Shown: positions 16,669 to 26,667, numbered from the stretch's first letter. The stretch is DNA of 64,000 nt from CAVVUC01 sp963751395 (GCA_963751395.1 CAVVUC010000002.1:1860001-1924000), one strand, 5' to 3'. Translations and numbers: made by a program. Notes: generated from the sequence alone by a model not told the origin.

Positions 16669-16845
16669 TTACTCGCCGAGGACCATGGATTCTTCGACAG
16701 CTTGGTCCTGCTTCGTGTCCTTCGTTTGCGCCGGCATCTTTTCGTGCTCAAGATCCTTGAGTTCGCTGTGCCAGCCCGGAACTGAGGAAAGCTCCTCCTC
16801 GAAGCAAGTTTCCAAACCCGTCATCGTTGCATGTACTTCAGACAT
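16669..16845 (-). CDS. Small acidic protein of unknown function (58 aa)
   Basis: An open frame of 58 codons starting MSEVHATMTGLETCF and ending VEESMVLGE. It is supported by a strong AAAGGAG Shine-Dalgarno sequence at good spacing before the ATG (16845) and by the codon use of a coding frame. Rich in Glu, Lys and Gln; no membrane segment or known motif. It lies downstream of the GT25 gene on the same strand, about 100 bases away, so it could be the last gene of that unit. No function can be assigned. Confidence 0.55.
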   Translation of the reverse strand: MSEVHATMTGLETCFEEELSSVPGWHSELKDLEHEKMPAQTKDTKQDQAVEESMVLGE

Positions 16846-16951
16846 AACTCTGCTCCTTTCTAACTGAAGCTCTGTCTGCTCTCAGAGAATTTCCAGCGAT
16901 TTTCGCGCGGCGGGTGCAGGAAGACGACCGCACCGACTCACGGATGCGAAC

Positions 16952-17707
16952 TCACTCTGGAGCGGCCCCCAGTCTCGCACTCAGGAAACTCCATCCCCGA
17001 AAAATCCAGCGCGAGAACTCGTTCACCGTCTGGTAAGGATAGGTCGCCAACCAGCGGATGAACCGCGATTTCTTCTCGGATCGCACAGTTTGGATGGAGG
17101 TGCGGAATTTCCGCCCGGTCTGCGAACAGGGAAACGGGATCACGCAGGCGGCTCGCAGCCCGAAATGCCATTCCCTGTCGAACGCGTGATCGTAGGGCAG
17201 CCACATCGGGAGCAGGCTGCGCGCAAGAATCTCCGCCGCCTTGCGATCGACAGCGTAAGCGCCCGCGCCTTTCACCCGGCCGAGGCTGATGCAGAGGTGA
17301 TGTCCGCCGCACAAGGGAGCCACGCGCAATGGCACGCCCTCGCCAAGGCCGGAGAGACGCAGCAGATTCCATCGCGAAGCGAAACGGAGGGCGCTTTCGA
17401 GCACCTCCTCGAAGCCGGGCAGGAGGGCAACGTCGTCTTCAAAGATCAAGCCGTGTGAATCGCCGGAATCGAGGAACGCATGCATGGCTCTCACGTGACT
17501 GAAATAGCAGCCGAGTTCGCGGACGTTCGTGCTTCTGCCGTGAAGCAGGTCGAATCGCCGCTGGTCGAAGTCGGGATGCGGAAGCTGGAGGGTGCCGCCG
17601 TCAACCGCCGGCACCCTGACCACGCCGATGCGCGTCCGCGCAAACGACTCCTCGATGAAGGCCCATCGGTCTTTTGCGGAATCAAGGTTGATGACGTATG
17701 CCTTCAT
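16952..17707 (-). CDS. Glycosyltransferase family 25 (LPS-type)
   Basis: A 251-residue cytosolic enzyme that resembles LPS beta-galactosyltransferases of GT25: MKAYVINLDSAKDRW at the start, RELGCYFSHVRAMHAF (residues 63-78), and the metal-binding EDD at 90-92 (LIFEDDVALLPGF), followed by GAGAYAVDRKAAEIL. ATG 17707 gives the family start; a longer frame to 17884 shadows the divergent permease. Likely adds a sugar to lipopolysaccharide or another envelope glycan. It is divergent from the permease gene, with starts about 80 bases apart or even overlapping. Confidence 0.88.
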   Translation of the reverse strand: MKAYVINLDSAKDRWAFIEESFARTRIGVVRVPAVDGGTLQLPHPDFDQRRFDLLHGRSTNVRELGCYFSHVRAMHAFLDSGDSHGLIFEDDVALLPGFEEVLESALRFASRWNLLRLSGLGEGVPLRVAPLCGGHHLCISLGRVKGAGAYAVDRKAAEILARSLLPMWLPYDHAFDREWHFGLRAACVIPFPCSQTGRKFRTSIQTVRSEKKSRFIRWLATYPYQTVNEFSRWIFRGWSFLSARLGAAPE

Positions 17708-17789
17708 GAAAGCGGCGATAGTGAATTGCCGAACAGCGGTTGCCAATTGCCGATTGAAAGTGCGGCGGCCCTGCTTAAAGATAGGCATC

Positions 17790-19142
17790 TTGAAAAAGGA
17801 AACCGCAGGCGGCGCCCACGCCGTGTCTCTCGTCACCGCCACTGCGATTGTGATTGCGAACATGGTCGGAACCGGCGTGTTCACGAGTCTCGGTTTTCAG
17901 GTGGCTGAACTGCCGTCCGGCTTTTCACTGATGCTGCTTTGGGTGGTGGGCGGCGTCGGCGCTTTGTGCGGCGCGCTGGCTTACGGCGAACTTGCGGCGG
18001 CTCTGCCGCGTTCAGGCGGCGAGTATCATTTTCTATCGGCGATCTTTCATCCGGCCGTCGGCTTTGTGGCCGGATGGGTTTCCGCGACCGTGGGATTCGC
18101 TGCTCCGATCGCGCTCGCAGCAATGGCGTTCGGCAAATACCTCGGAGGGGTCATTCCAGCCTGCCCGCCACTGGTGTCGTCGGCGCTGATCGTGGCGCTC
18201 ATTTCGCTGGTTCATTTGCGCAGCGTGAAAATGGGCAGCGCCTTTCAAAACATTTTCACGCTGTTGAAGATCACACTGATTCTTGCGTTCGTCGCCGCTG
18301 GATTCGTGTTCGCCCAGCCGCAGCCGATTTCGTTCGCACCCGCCGCCCGCGACTTCCACTTCATCTTCAGCGCACCGTTCGCGGTGAGCATGGTCTATGT
18401 GATGTATTCCTACTCCGGCTGGAACGCCTCCACTTACATCGTCGGCGAAATCGGGGAGCCGCAGAAGAATGTTCCCCGCTCACTCTTTCTCGGCACGATG
18501 ATTGTGCTCGTGCTTTATCTCGCGCTGAATGCCGCGTTCCTCCGCACGACGCCGACCCAGGCATTCGCGGGCCAGATCGAAGTCGGCCTCATCGCGGGCA
18601 AACATCTCTTCGGCGAGTTGGGCGGACGGCTCATGGGCGCTTTGATTTCCGTCGTGCTCATCTCTTCGATCAGCTCGATGACATGGATCGGGCCGCGCGT
18701 GATGATGACGATGGGCGAAGACATCCGGGCGCTGAGGTTGTTCGCGTGGAAAACGAAACGGGGTGTGCCCGCGGTGGCGCTCCTGTTCCAGTTCGCCGTG
18801 GTCATTTACCTCGTGTTCAGGGAGAAGTTCGAGATCGTGCTCATCTACGTGCAATTCACGCTGATCCTTTCGTCATTTCTCACGGTGCTGGGTCTTTTCG
18901 TTCTGCGCATCAAACAGCCGGATCTTCCCCGCCCGTATAAGACCTGGGGCTACCCGGTCACGCCGCTGATCTTCCTCGCGATCAGCCTTTTCATGATGTT
19001 CCACATCCTGACGACGAAGCCGATGGAATCCATCGCGGGACTCGGCACCATGCTGCTTGGCCTCTTGATTTACTTCCTTTCACCGAAAAATGTCGCGTCC
19101 CGCGTGCTGTCGGCAGCCGGAGAAGCCGATGGAAAAAAGTGA
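17790..19142 (+). CDS. APC-family amino acid permease
   Basis: About 450 residues, with some 12 membrane segments. The N-terminal motif SLVTATAIVIANMVGTGVF (helix 1 with its broken-helix GTG element) and helix 2-3 YGELAAALPRSGGEY are characteristic of the amino acid-polyamine-organocation superfamily, so it should import an amino acid with protons or exchange amino acids. The start is uncertain: TTG 17790 (preceded by GATAGG) gives a normal N-terminus, while an in-frame ATG at 17706 would add 28 residues that overlap the start of the divergent GT25 gene. Confidence 0.85.
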   Translation: MKKETAGGAHAVSLVTATAIVIANMVGTGVFTSLGFQVAELPSGFSLMLLWVVGGVGALCGALAYGELAAALPRSGGEYHFLSAIFHPAVGFVAGWVSATVGFAAPIALAAMAFGKYLGGVIPACPPLVSSALIVALISLVHLRSVKMGSAFQNIFTLLKITLILAFVAAGFVFAQPQPISFAPAARDFHFIFSAPFAVSMVYVMYSYSGWNASTYIVGEIGEPQKNVPRSLFLGTMIVLVLYLALNAAFLRTTPTQAFAGQIEVGLIAGKHLFGELGGRLMGALISVVLISSISSMTWIGPRVMMTMGEDIRALRLFAWKTKRGVPAVALLFQFAVVIYLVFREKFEIVLIYVQFTLILSSFLTVLGLFVLRIKQPDLPRPYKTWGYPVTPLIFLAISLFMMFHILTTKPMESIAGLGTMLLGLLIYFLSPKNVASRVLSAAGEADGKK

Positions 19143-19451
19143 AACGGGAAGTCTGAAAAGAAACCCCTCCGGATGTTTCGTTCCTGTTTTCCAGTGTTCA
19201 TGTTCCCCTATAAAGAAGCCTGCAATTTGAGCATGTCGTGGTGCGATCAAAAGCGGAAACGTGAGGAGGTGAGAGAGAAAGGCCATTCGGATCAGTCCCT
19301 GACACTTGACGCTTCTCGAGATCGTTGTTTCAGCGGACGAACAACAGACCCCCTCACTCCCCGGTGCCTGTCCCCGTTCTGACCGTCCACGGTGCGATGG
19401 GAGCGAAACAATTTCCTGGCAGTCAGTCGCCCGATCCACCTGCGCCGCGCG
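19143..19451. other. Intergenic region between convergent genes
   Basis: About 310 bases between the permease and fucosidase stop codons. No supported coding frame, RNA gene or clear repeat was seen; short frames on both strands lack start signals. Confidence 0.4.
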
Positions 19452-20822
19452 CTACTCCGTCTCGATCGCCACGACGCTCGCGATTTTGTCCGGCGCAGTG
19501 AGAGGAAGGGTCAGCGCAACGCCAGTGTCGGTTTGCGACACTTTGATCGGCTTGTGGTCGGCGAGCAGATACGCCTTCTTGATTTTCCCAGCCACAGCGG
19601 GCAGTTCAAATTTCCCGGCGGGCCACTTGAAAATGTGGATGTAGATCTTCCCCAGCTTGGTCGTGCAACGCCAGTCGCGGCCCGACGAGGTGTCACGCTC
19701 CGTGCCGTAGCCGTCCTTCTCCTTCGCGGCCTGCCCGTATTCCGCGCCGAAGCAGGAAGGGCCGGTGCCGTAGATCGCCTCGCCGTTGACTTTCATCCAG
19801 CGACCGACCTCCTCCAGCCGATCGACGCTTGGCTGCGGGATAAGCCCCTCGGCGGTGGGGCCGACGTTGAGCAGGTAGTTGCCGCCCTTGCTTGCGATGT
19901 CGATGAGATTGAAAAGAAGCGTCTCGGTGCTCTTCCACGTGTTGTCGTCCTTCTTGAAACCCCAGGTGTTGTTCAGCGTCATGCACGTCTCCCAGTCGCG
20001 ACCGGGATAACCCTTTGCCGGAATGTGTTGCTCGGGGGTCTCGGTGTCGCCTTTGAATCCGCCGCCGAGCCGGTTGTTCATGATGATGTCGGGGCGGAGT
20101 TCCTGCACAACCTTGTAGATTTTCTCCGCGCGCTCCTTGTTCATGTCCGTCGGCGTGTCCCACCAAACCACAGCGGGGATGTCCTTGCCGTAATTGGTCA
20201 AAATCTCGCGCACCTGCGGCACGGCGATCTTGTCGATGTATTCATCCATGCTGAATTCCTGCGCCTTGTCCCACTTGCCGTCCGCTGCCGAGCCGCCGTT
20301 GTTCCAGTCCTGCGCCTGCGAGTAGTAAAAGCCCAGCTTGATTCCCTGCTTGCGGCAAGCCTCGGCCAGAGCCTTCAACGGGTCTTTGCCGTAGGGCGAT
20401 GCGTCGCAGATATTCCACTTGCTGGCCTTCGAGCAGAACATCGCGAAGCCGTCGTGGTGCTTGCTGGTGATCACCATATACTTCATGCCTGCGTCCTTTG
20501 CGATCTTCACCCACCGCTCGGCATTGAACTTCACCGGGTTGAACTCCTTTGCGTAGCCCCGGTATTTCGCCATCGGGATCTTGCCTTTGTTCATGATCCA
20601 CTCGCCGATGCCGCCGACCGGCTTGCCGTTGTAGAAGCCTGCCGGGACCGCATAAACGCCCCAGTGAATGAACATGCCGAACTTGGCCTCGCGCCACCAG
20701 CCCATGCGGGCGTCGCGTTGTTCCTTCGTTTCGGCGGTGTCCTGAGCTTTCAAGGCGGTTGAATTGAAAAAAGCGAGCGCACTGAGAGCCAGCACGGTGG
20801 ATCGGAGGATGGTTCGGTTCAT
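19452..20822 (-). CDS. Secreted alpha-L-fucosidase (GH29)
   Basis: A 456-residue protein with a signal peptide (residues 1-26, cleavage near LKA-QD). GH29 landmarks follow in order: KFGMFIHWGVYAVPA, GMKYMVITSKHHDGFAMF, SPYGKDPLKALAEACRKQG, and the catalytic nucleophile Asp222 in AVVWWDTP, then NGPT-type NVGPTAEGLIP. Hydrolyses alpha-linked L-fucose from polysaccharides or glycoproteins in the periplasm or outside the cell. It is divergent from the rhamnose mutarotase gene, which fits a deoxy-sugar utilisation role. Confidence 0.95.
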   Translation of the reverse strand: MNRTILRSTVLALSALAFFNSTALKAQDTAETKEQRDARMGWWREAKFGMFIHWGVYAVPAGFYNGKPVGGIGEWIMNKGKIPMAKYRGYAKEFNPVKFNAERWVKIAKDAGMKYMVITSKHHDGFAMFCSKASKWNICDASPYGKDPLKALAEACRKQGIKLGFYYSQAQDWNNGGSAADGKWDKAQEFSMDEYIDKIAVPQVREILTNYGKDIPAVVWWDTPTDMNKERAEKIYKVVQELRPDIIMNNRLGGGFKGDTETPEQHIPAKGYPGRDWETCMTLNNTWGFKKDDNTWKSTETLLFNLIDIASKGGNYLLNVGPTAEGLIPQPSVDRLEEVGRWMKVNGEAIYGTGPSCFGAEYGQAAKEKDGYGTERDTSSGRDWRCTTKLGKIYIHIFKWPAGKFELPAVAGKIKKAYLLADHKPIKVSQTDTGVALTLPLTAPDKIASVVAIETE

Positions 20823-21004
20823 AAGGGTGGATGGAATGAATGTCGATTTCTATTACCACGCTGCGGAGAAATCAAAGGAGATTTCATTTTTACCGCACTC
20901 TTGCCATTAGCCTGAAAGCGGGTGTCGGAGAGCAAGAGAAAGATTAAGAGCCAGGGAGCGCTCTCCGCTTGCCAAGCTTTCGCGAGGGTGGCAATAAACG
21001 CAGC

Positions 21005-21319
21005 ATGATTCGCAAAGCATTTGTCATGTCCGTCAACGCCGGCTGCGAGGAGGAATACGAGCGCCGGCATTCCCCGATCTGGCCGGAACTGGAGCAGACG
21101 CTCAAGGAACACGGTGTGCATAATTACTCGATCTTTCTGCACCCGGAAACACGCCAGCTTTTTGGCTACGCCGAGATCGAGGACGAGGCGCGCTGGAACG
21201 CCATCGCCGACACCGCGATCTGCAAGAAGTGGTGGGCGCACATGGGCGACGTGATGCCATCCAATCCCGACAACAGCCCTGTGTCTCTCGGGTTGAAACA
21301 GGTGTTTCACATCGACTAG
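21005..21319 (+). CDS. rhaM: L-rhamnose mutarotase
   Basis: A 104-residue protein, the normal size of the family, which interconverts alpha- and beta-L-rhamnose pyranoses. Residues known from the E. coli enzyme are at the same positions: Tyr18, His22 and Trp76-Trp77 (ICKKWWAHMGDVM). The ending NSPVSLGLKQVFHI is the usual one. ATG 21005 was chosen over a longer frame because it gives the family N-terminus. No other rhamnose catabolic gene is nearby; the neighbouring fucosidase also releases a 6-deoxyhexose. Confidence 0.93.
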   Translation: MIRKAFVMSVNAGCEEEYERRHSPIWPELEQTLKEHGVHNYSIFLHPETRQLFGYAEIEDEARWNAIADTAICKKWWAHMGDVMPSNPDNSPVSLGLKQVFHID

Positions 21320-21349
21320 CTCCGGTCGAAATCGGACATCCCTCGGGCG

Positions 21350-22534
21350 ATGAACGCCGTCTGGATTTATTACCACGGCCTCGTGATCGTCCTGCTGGTC
21401 GCGACGCTCGCTTCGCTGCTCGCGAATCTGCTCGTGTTCCGCTCGTTGCGGCGCGTCGTGCTTACCGGCCCGCAGCCGCTCGTGTCGATTCTCGTGCCGG
21501 CACGGAATGAGGAACGTTGCATCGGCGCATGCGCCCGCTCGCTGGCCGCGCAGGATTACCCGAATTTCGAACTGCTGGTGCTCGACGATCACTCGGAGGA
21601 CGGCACCGTGCGCATCCTGCGCGAGATCGGTTTCTCAGAGACGAACCCGAACCTTCGTCTCCTCCACGGAGAGCCGCTTCCGCCGGGCTGGACGGGAAAG
21701 GCCTGGGCGTGTCACCAGCTCGCCGCGCAGGCGAAAGGCGGGCATCTTTTCTTCACCGACGCCGACACCGAACATTCGCCGGGCACGCTCGCCTCGGCGC
21801 TGGCGCATGCCCGCGAGACAAACGCCGATCTGCTTTCGGCATGGCCGCGACTGCTCACGAGAACATGGAGCGAGAAACTGGTAATCCCGATCCTGCACGT
21901 GCTCGGCGGAGCGTTTTATCCGCACGCGCTGCTCTTGCTCCTTCAAAGCCGGCCCGCGCTCGCGCGAAGTCTGCCGCGCGGATTTCTGCGCGTGCTCGGC
22001 GGCGCGAACGGGCAGTTCCTTTTTTTCAAGAAATCCGCCTACGAAGCAATCGGCGGTCACGCTGCGGTGCGCGATCATCTCGTCGAGGACGTGGCGCTGG
22101 GCCGCGAGATCACCATGCGAATGAGCGAGGGCATGCGGCTGGTGAACTGCGACGGCTCGCAGCTCGCGACCTGCCGGATGTATTCGTCGTTCGCCGGCGT
22201 GTGGGAGGGCTTCACGAAAAACGTCCGGCCCGCGTTTGAGGACTCGCTCGCCGTCTTTCTCGTCGTCGGCCTGATTCAATTCTGCTGCTTTCTCATGCCG
22301 TTCGTCCTGGTCTGCGTGCCGGGATCGCTCTGGCGCTTTGCCGCCTGCGAGGTGGCGCTGGTCTATTTGATCCGCGTGATCCTCACCATACGCTTCCGCA
22401 CGTCGTGGTTCGGATGCATTTTCCATCCGGCTGGCGAGTTCCTCGCGATGTTGATCGCGCTGAACAGTTGGAGGCGCTCGGCGGGCGACGGCGTTACCTG
22501 GAAAGGGCGGACCTATTCGACGAAGCTCTTCTGA
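21350..22534 (+). CDS. Membrane glycosyltransferase, family 2
   Basis: A 394-residue inner-membrane enzyme: transmembrane helix 8-30, GT-A catalytic domain from about 43 (VSILVPARNEERCIG) with Asp79-Asp80 (LDDHSEDGT) and the metal-binding DAD at 137-139 (FFTDADTEH), acceptor-site region ending LVEDVALGRE, then three to four C-terminal membrane helices. It resembles the HpnB/CrtQ-like GT2 group linked to hopanoid or carotenoid modification, but the lipid or polysaccharide acceptor is not known. It begins 30 bases after rhaM on the same strand. Confidence 0.85.
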   Translation: MNAVWIYYHGLVIVLLVATLASLLANLLVFRSLRRVVLTGPQPLVSILVPARNEERCIGACARSLAAQDYPNFELLVLDDHSEDGTVRILREIGFSETNPNLRLLHGEPLPPGWTGKAWACHQLAAQAKGGHLFFTDADTEHSPGTLASALAHARETNADLLSAWPRLLTRTWSEKLVIPILHVLGGAFYPHALLLLLQSRPALARSLPRGFLRVLGGANGQFLFFKKSAYEAIGGHAAVRDHLVEDVALGREITMRMSEGMRLVNCDGSQLATCRMYSSFAGVWEGFTKNVRPAFEDSLAVFLVVGLIQFCCFLMPFVLVCVPGSLWRFAACEVALVYLIRVILTIRFRTSWFGCIFHPAGEFLAMLIALNSWRRSAGDGVTWKGRTYSTKLF

Positions 22535-22595
22535 GCGTCGAACGCAGGTCAAATTGCGATCTGAAGAACTTGCGGCAGGCGGACGATCGAATCGC

Positions 22596-24314
22596 TTACG
22601 AGCGACCGCTCGCGTCCAGGAGATCGCGGATGCGATCCATCTTTGCGCAGAGCTGGGAATCCGAGCGCCATCCCGCGACGGTGTTGTGCAAACGCTCGCT
22701 CCAGTTCGAGTCGGCGATTGCGCCGGGGACGTTGAAGCGCTGCGTGCTTCCGAAAAGATCGGTGATCATGCAGACCGCGATCCATGCATTGCTGCGGAAA
22801 AGCGCGCCGAGGAGCGCCTCGTGGATTTCGGCTGTGAACGCATGCGGCAGATGCGAGTGGATGCCCGCGAATGCGGCAAGTGCCCGCAGTTCATGGAGCG
22901 CGTGACCGGCGGTGTGGTGGTCTTTCGATGCGCATTCGTCGCAAAGTTCGTCCCACAGGCTCTTGAGTGGCGGATGATCGTGCGTGGCGTAGGCCGCGAC
23001 CGACAGGCGCTGGTAATCCTTGCCGTCGATGAACCAGCCGCCGTGTTTCCGCTCCCACATTGGAATTTTGAAACCGGCGATGCCGAGCGATGCGAGGTTC
23101 GGCCGCACGTAATCGGGAACCACTCCGAGGTCTTCTCCAATCAATCGATTCTGCCCGACCTGTTCGGTGAGAGCGTGCAAAAACTCTTCGCCCTCCCGTC
23201 GGTTGGCGTCGGCATTTTCCCAACTCCAGTCATCGCGCGGCAGGAACTGGGGAAGCCGCCCGCCCGTGCGCGCCTTCGCGTCGTGTTCGCTCAGCGGCAG
23301 GAATTCGTCGTTTTTCTCCGGGCGCCACGGGAAGCTGTAGATGCGGTAAAATCCGAGGACATGATCGATGCGGAAAAGGTGAAACATTTCGCGCACGCCA
23401 TGCACGCGCTGCCGCCACCACGCGAAGTTGTCGCCGCGCATCACGTCCCAGCGATAAAGGGGAACGCCCCAGTTCTGCCCCCACTTTTCAGTGAACGGGT
23501 CGGACTTGAAAATCTTCTCCGGCGGCGCACCGCCCGACCAGGTGAGATCGAAAATCTCCGGCTGCGAGAAAACATCGGCGCTGTAGTAGCTGACACCAAA
23601 AGGCACGTCCCCCATCAGCGCGACACCTTTCTTGTCGCAGTAAGTTTTCAGTTCGCGCCATTGTGAGAACGCGAGCCACTGGACGTATTTGTAATACTTC
23701 ATCCGCCTCTCGAACTCGCGGCGTTTTGCCGCGGACTGCTTCTTCAGCCATTTCAGGGCGCTCTTTGCGGTGGCTTGTTCCGCGGGCCAGAGGTCCCAGC
23801 GTTCGCTGCCGCCGTTCTCGTCCATCAGCGCACGGAAGAGTGCGTAACCGTCGATCCATGCCGACTGCTCCTTCACGAACGCTCGAAATTTTCTTGCGCG
23901 CGAGCCGTTCTGGCGCAGGGCTTTTTCGAGAAAATTGTCGAATGCGCGCGTCAGCAGCGCACGCTTGAGCGGCTTCACCAGCCGGTAATTCACCGAACCT
24001 GCCTGGAGTTTGACGTGATCGTGTTCTCCCAGGATCTTTTCAAACTCGGCCTTGGACAAATCGGGGATCGATTCAGGCGAAATGAAAATCGTCGTCGGAT
24101 CGAGGGCGACGGAACTCACGGCCATGTAAGGGCTGTTGTCCGCGCCGGTTTCATTGATCGGCAGGAGCTGGACGAGCCTGAAGCCATAGCTCGCGGCCCA
24201 GTCAATGAACTGCCGCAGAGACTCGGTGTCGCCGATGCCAAGATCGTTCTCCGACCGTATGGCGAACAGCGGCGCGAGCAAGCCGGCGATCGGTTTTTCG
24301 GGGGTGATGTTCAT
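22596..24314 (-). CDS. malQ: 4-alpha-glucanotransferase (amylomaltase, GH77)
   Basis: A 572-residue cytosolic enzyme that transfers segments of alpha-1,4-glucans between acceptors in maltodextrin and glycogen metabolism. GH77 catalytic residues are visible: nucleophile Asp317 (FRIDHVLGFYR), acid/base Glu394 (LIGEDLGVVP) and Asp446 (YATHDHPPL); the N-terminal SENDLGIGD and LPINETG segments are also typical. The gene lies 42 bases after the acetolactate synthase gene on the same strand and could be co-transcribed with it. Confidence 0.93.
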   Translation of the reverse strand: MNITPEKPIAGLLAPLFAIRSENDLGIGDTESLRQFIDWAASYGFRLVQLLPINETGADNSPYMAVSSVALDPTTIFISPESIPDLSKAEFEKILGEHDHVKLQAGSVNYRLVKPLKRALLTRAFDNFLEKALRQNGSRARKFRAFVKEQSAWIDGYALFRALMDENGGSERWDLWPAEQATAKSALKWLKKQSAAKRREFERRMKYYKYVQWLAFSQWRELKTYCDKKGVALMGDVPFGVSYYSADVFSQPEIFDLTWSGGAPPEKIFKSDPFTEKWGQNWGVPLYRWDVMRGDNFAWWRQRVHGVREMFHLFRIDHVLGFYRIYSFPWRPEKNDEFLPLSEHDAKARTGGRLPQFLPRDDWSWENADANRREGEEFLHALTEQVGQNRLIGEDLGVVPDYVRPNLASLGIAGFKIPMWERKHGGWFIDGKDYQRLSVAAYATHDHPPLKSLWDELCDECASKDHHTAGHALHELRALAAFAGIHSHLPHAFTAEIHEALLGALFRSNAWIAVCMITDLFGSTQRFNVPGAIADSNWSERLHNTVAGWRSDSQLCAKMDRIRDLLDASGRS

Positions 24315-24356
24315 GATGCGGCGCTGCGTTCCAGCGGGATGAAGATCCAGCGTGTT

Positions 24357-26179
24357 TTACAAACCGGATCGCGCTTCCATCGTGTCGCGACCTTCGGTTA
24401 TCACGTCTTTGTAAGTGGCGCCGGCTGGAATCATCGGCAGCACGTGCTCGGTGTAGGGAACCATAACGTCGAGCACATACGCTTCCTTCGATTTGAGCAT
24501 GCGCTGAATCGCACCCACGAGATCTCTTTTGTGGATGACCCGTTCGCACGGCACCCCAAAGCCTTCGCACATTTTCACGTAGTCGGGATAAATGCGCTCC
24601 AGATCCTGGGGATCGCCGAGGAAAGTGTGGCCGCGGTTGCTTCCATAGAAACGGTCCTCCCACTGCATCACCATGCCGAGGTACTGGTTGTTCAAAATCA
24701 TCGCCTTGGCCGCGATGCGCTCGATGTGAGCCGTCGCGAGCTCCTGGATGTTCATCAGAAACGAGCCGTCGCCATCGATGTCGATGACCTCCAGCTCGGG
24801 GCACGCCACTTTCGCTCCAATCGCCGCCGGATAGCCGAAGCCCATCGATCCGAGTCCGGCCGAGGTGAGGAACGTGCGCGGATGAATGAAGTCGTAGAAC
24901 TGCCCGGCCCACATCTGATGCTGGCCCACGCCGGTCGTGATGATCGCCTCGCCTTTCGTCATCTCATACAGGAGCCGGATCGCATACTGCGGCTGGATCA
25001 CGTCGTCCGTGTCGTGGAAGCTGAACGGGTAAGCTTTTCGCCACGCGGCGATCTTCTCGTACCACGGCTGGTATTTCGAATAACTCGCCTTCACGCGTTT
25101 GTGACCGGCCTTCTCAAGCATCTGGTTCAACCGGCCCAGCGCGTATTTCACGTCGCTGAGGATCGGCAGGCGAACGGCCTTGTTCTTGTTGTGCTCGGAG
25201 TTGTCGATGTCGATATGAACGATCGTTCCGTGCTCGGCGAACTTCTCGATCTTGCCGGTCACGCGATCGTCGAAGCGCACGCCAATCGCCAGCAGCAGAT
25301 CGGCTTCGTTCACCGCGTTGTTCGCATACACGGTGCCGTGCATGCCGAGCCACTTGAGCGAGAGCGGATGCGTTTCGGGAAAAGCCGCCGATGCCCATGA
25401 GCGTCGTCGCCACGGGAATCTGCGTGCGCTCCACGAATTCGAGCAACTCCTGCGACGCTTCGCCGGAGATGATGCCGCCGCCGCAGTAGATCATCGGGTT
25501 CTTGCACCAGTCGATGAAGCCGATCACTTCGTTCAGCTCGACGTCATCGGCGCGTTTCACCGGATCGTATCCGCGCAGATGCACTTCGGTCGGAAAAATG
25601 GGCTGGGTGCGCGTGTTCTGGATGTTCTTCGGAATGTCGATCAGCACCGGGCCGGGGCGTCCTGATCTGCGCGATGTGAAACGCCTCCTTCACGATGCGC
25701 GGGATGTCGTTCACATCCATCACGAGATAGTTGTGTTTCACCACCGGCAGGCTCACGCCGAACACGTCGGTCTCCTGGAACGCGCCTTTGCCGATCATGT
25801 GCTGCGGCACCTGGCCGGTGATCGCCACGAGCGGCACCGAGTCCATGAACGCATCCGCGATGCCCGTGATCAAGTTCGTCGCGCCCGGACCCGAAGTCGC
25901 CATGCACACGCCCGCGCGCCCGGTCGTCCGCGCGTAGCCTTCCGCCGCAAACACGCCGCCCTGCTCGTGACGCGGCAGAATCGTGCGGATCTTTTTCGAC
26001 TTCGTCAGCGCCTGATGGATCGGCATGCTCGCGCCGCCGGGGTAGGCAAAAATCGTGTCCACGCCCTCGCGTTCGAGGCACTCGACGAGAATCTCCGCGC
26101 CGATCATGGCGGCTCCGCGTTGGGACGCGGCCTTGGGTTTTGCGGAGGTCTTGGAACGGGATGCGGCTTTCTTGCTCAT
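24357..26179 (-). CDS. ilvB: Acetolactate synthase large subunit, with two +1 frameshifts
   Basis: The family sequence is spread over three frames. N-terminal part from ATG 26179: IFAYPGGASMPIHQAL, SGPGATNLITGIADAFMDS. Middle part: LIDIPKNIQ..GGGIISGEAS. C-terminal part with the ThDP motif DIDGDGSFLMN..LNNQYLGMVMQWE. The first shift is at the G4 run 25654-25657 and the second at the A4 run 25380-25383; removing one base from each restores HIAQIRTPGPVLIDIP and GGFPETHPLSLKWLG. The enzyme makes acetolactate and acetohydroxybutyrate for branched-chain amino acids and should be needed for prototrophy, so sequence errors are likelier than gene death. Citramalate synthase at 37538-39112 acts in the same isoleucine route. 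Confidence 0.9.
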
Positions 26180-26381
26180 AATTTTGGAGCGGCGACTATA
26201 TGCGCAAAGCTCCGCGAGAGGCAAGCTGCGCCTGAGAACCTGTTGAGGAATTATTGAATCATCCCCATATGGCGCAGATTCACACAGATTTGAGGTTCAC
26301 CACCGCATCCGTCCATCGCTTTGCTGCCAACGAACTCGATCCTGTTGTCAAACCCGGATACGCGGATGTGCGTGCAAGATC

Positions 26382-26560
26382 GTTTCGCGCAAAGCGCTTT
26401 GGAGTGCGGCGGCTCGACGACGCTTTGCGGGGGAGCGGACTTGTCCGCGCGGCGTGGGTGGCACGCCGCCTGCCCGCCGACACCCCGCCCACGGAGACAA
26501 GTCTCCACCCCCCGCAAAGCGCGGCCAGGTCCGCGCACTCCACAGCGCTTCGCGCGAAAC
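26382..26560. repeat. Long imperfect palindrome (179 bp)
   Basis: Outer arms of 27 bases (26382-26408 and 26534-26560) pair with only two mismatches. A second nested pair (about 26421-26448 against 26494-26521, CGCTTTGCGGGGG on the left) and a central hairpin GGCGTG-N5-CACGCC follow. The transcript would fold into one long hairpin. It fills most of the 488-base gap before the AraC-type gene and carries no supported gene; frames that cross it are by-products of the palindrome. It is probably a dispersed non-autonomous repeat. Confidence 0.85.
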
Positions 26561-26667
26561 ACGGCGATGCGCTGCATTTTGGAGCGCTCCCAGAGTTCAT
26601 AGCCAACGCCAGCAAACTTATCCTTGTTTTGTGAAAGCCTCGGAACGAGCATGAACAGGGGCCGCTA

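Noticed and set aside
17706..17789. In-frame ATG 17706 as start of the amino acid permease
   Set aside because: It would add 28 non-conserved residues and overlap the GT25 start; TTG 17790 is preferred, though not proven.
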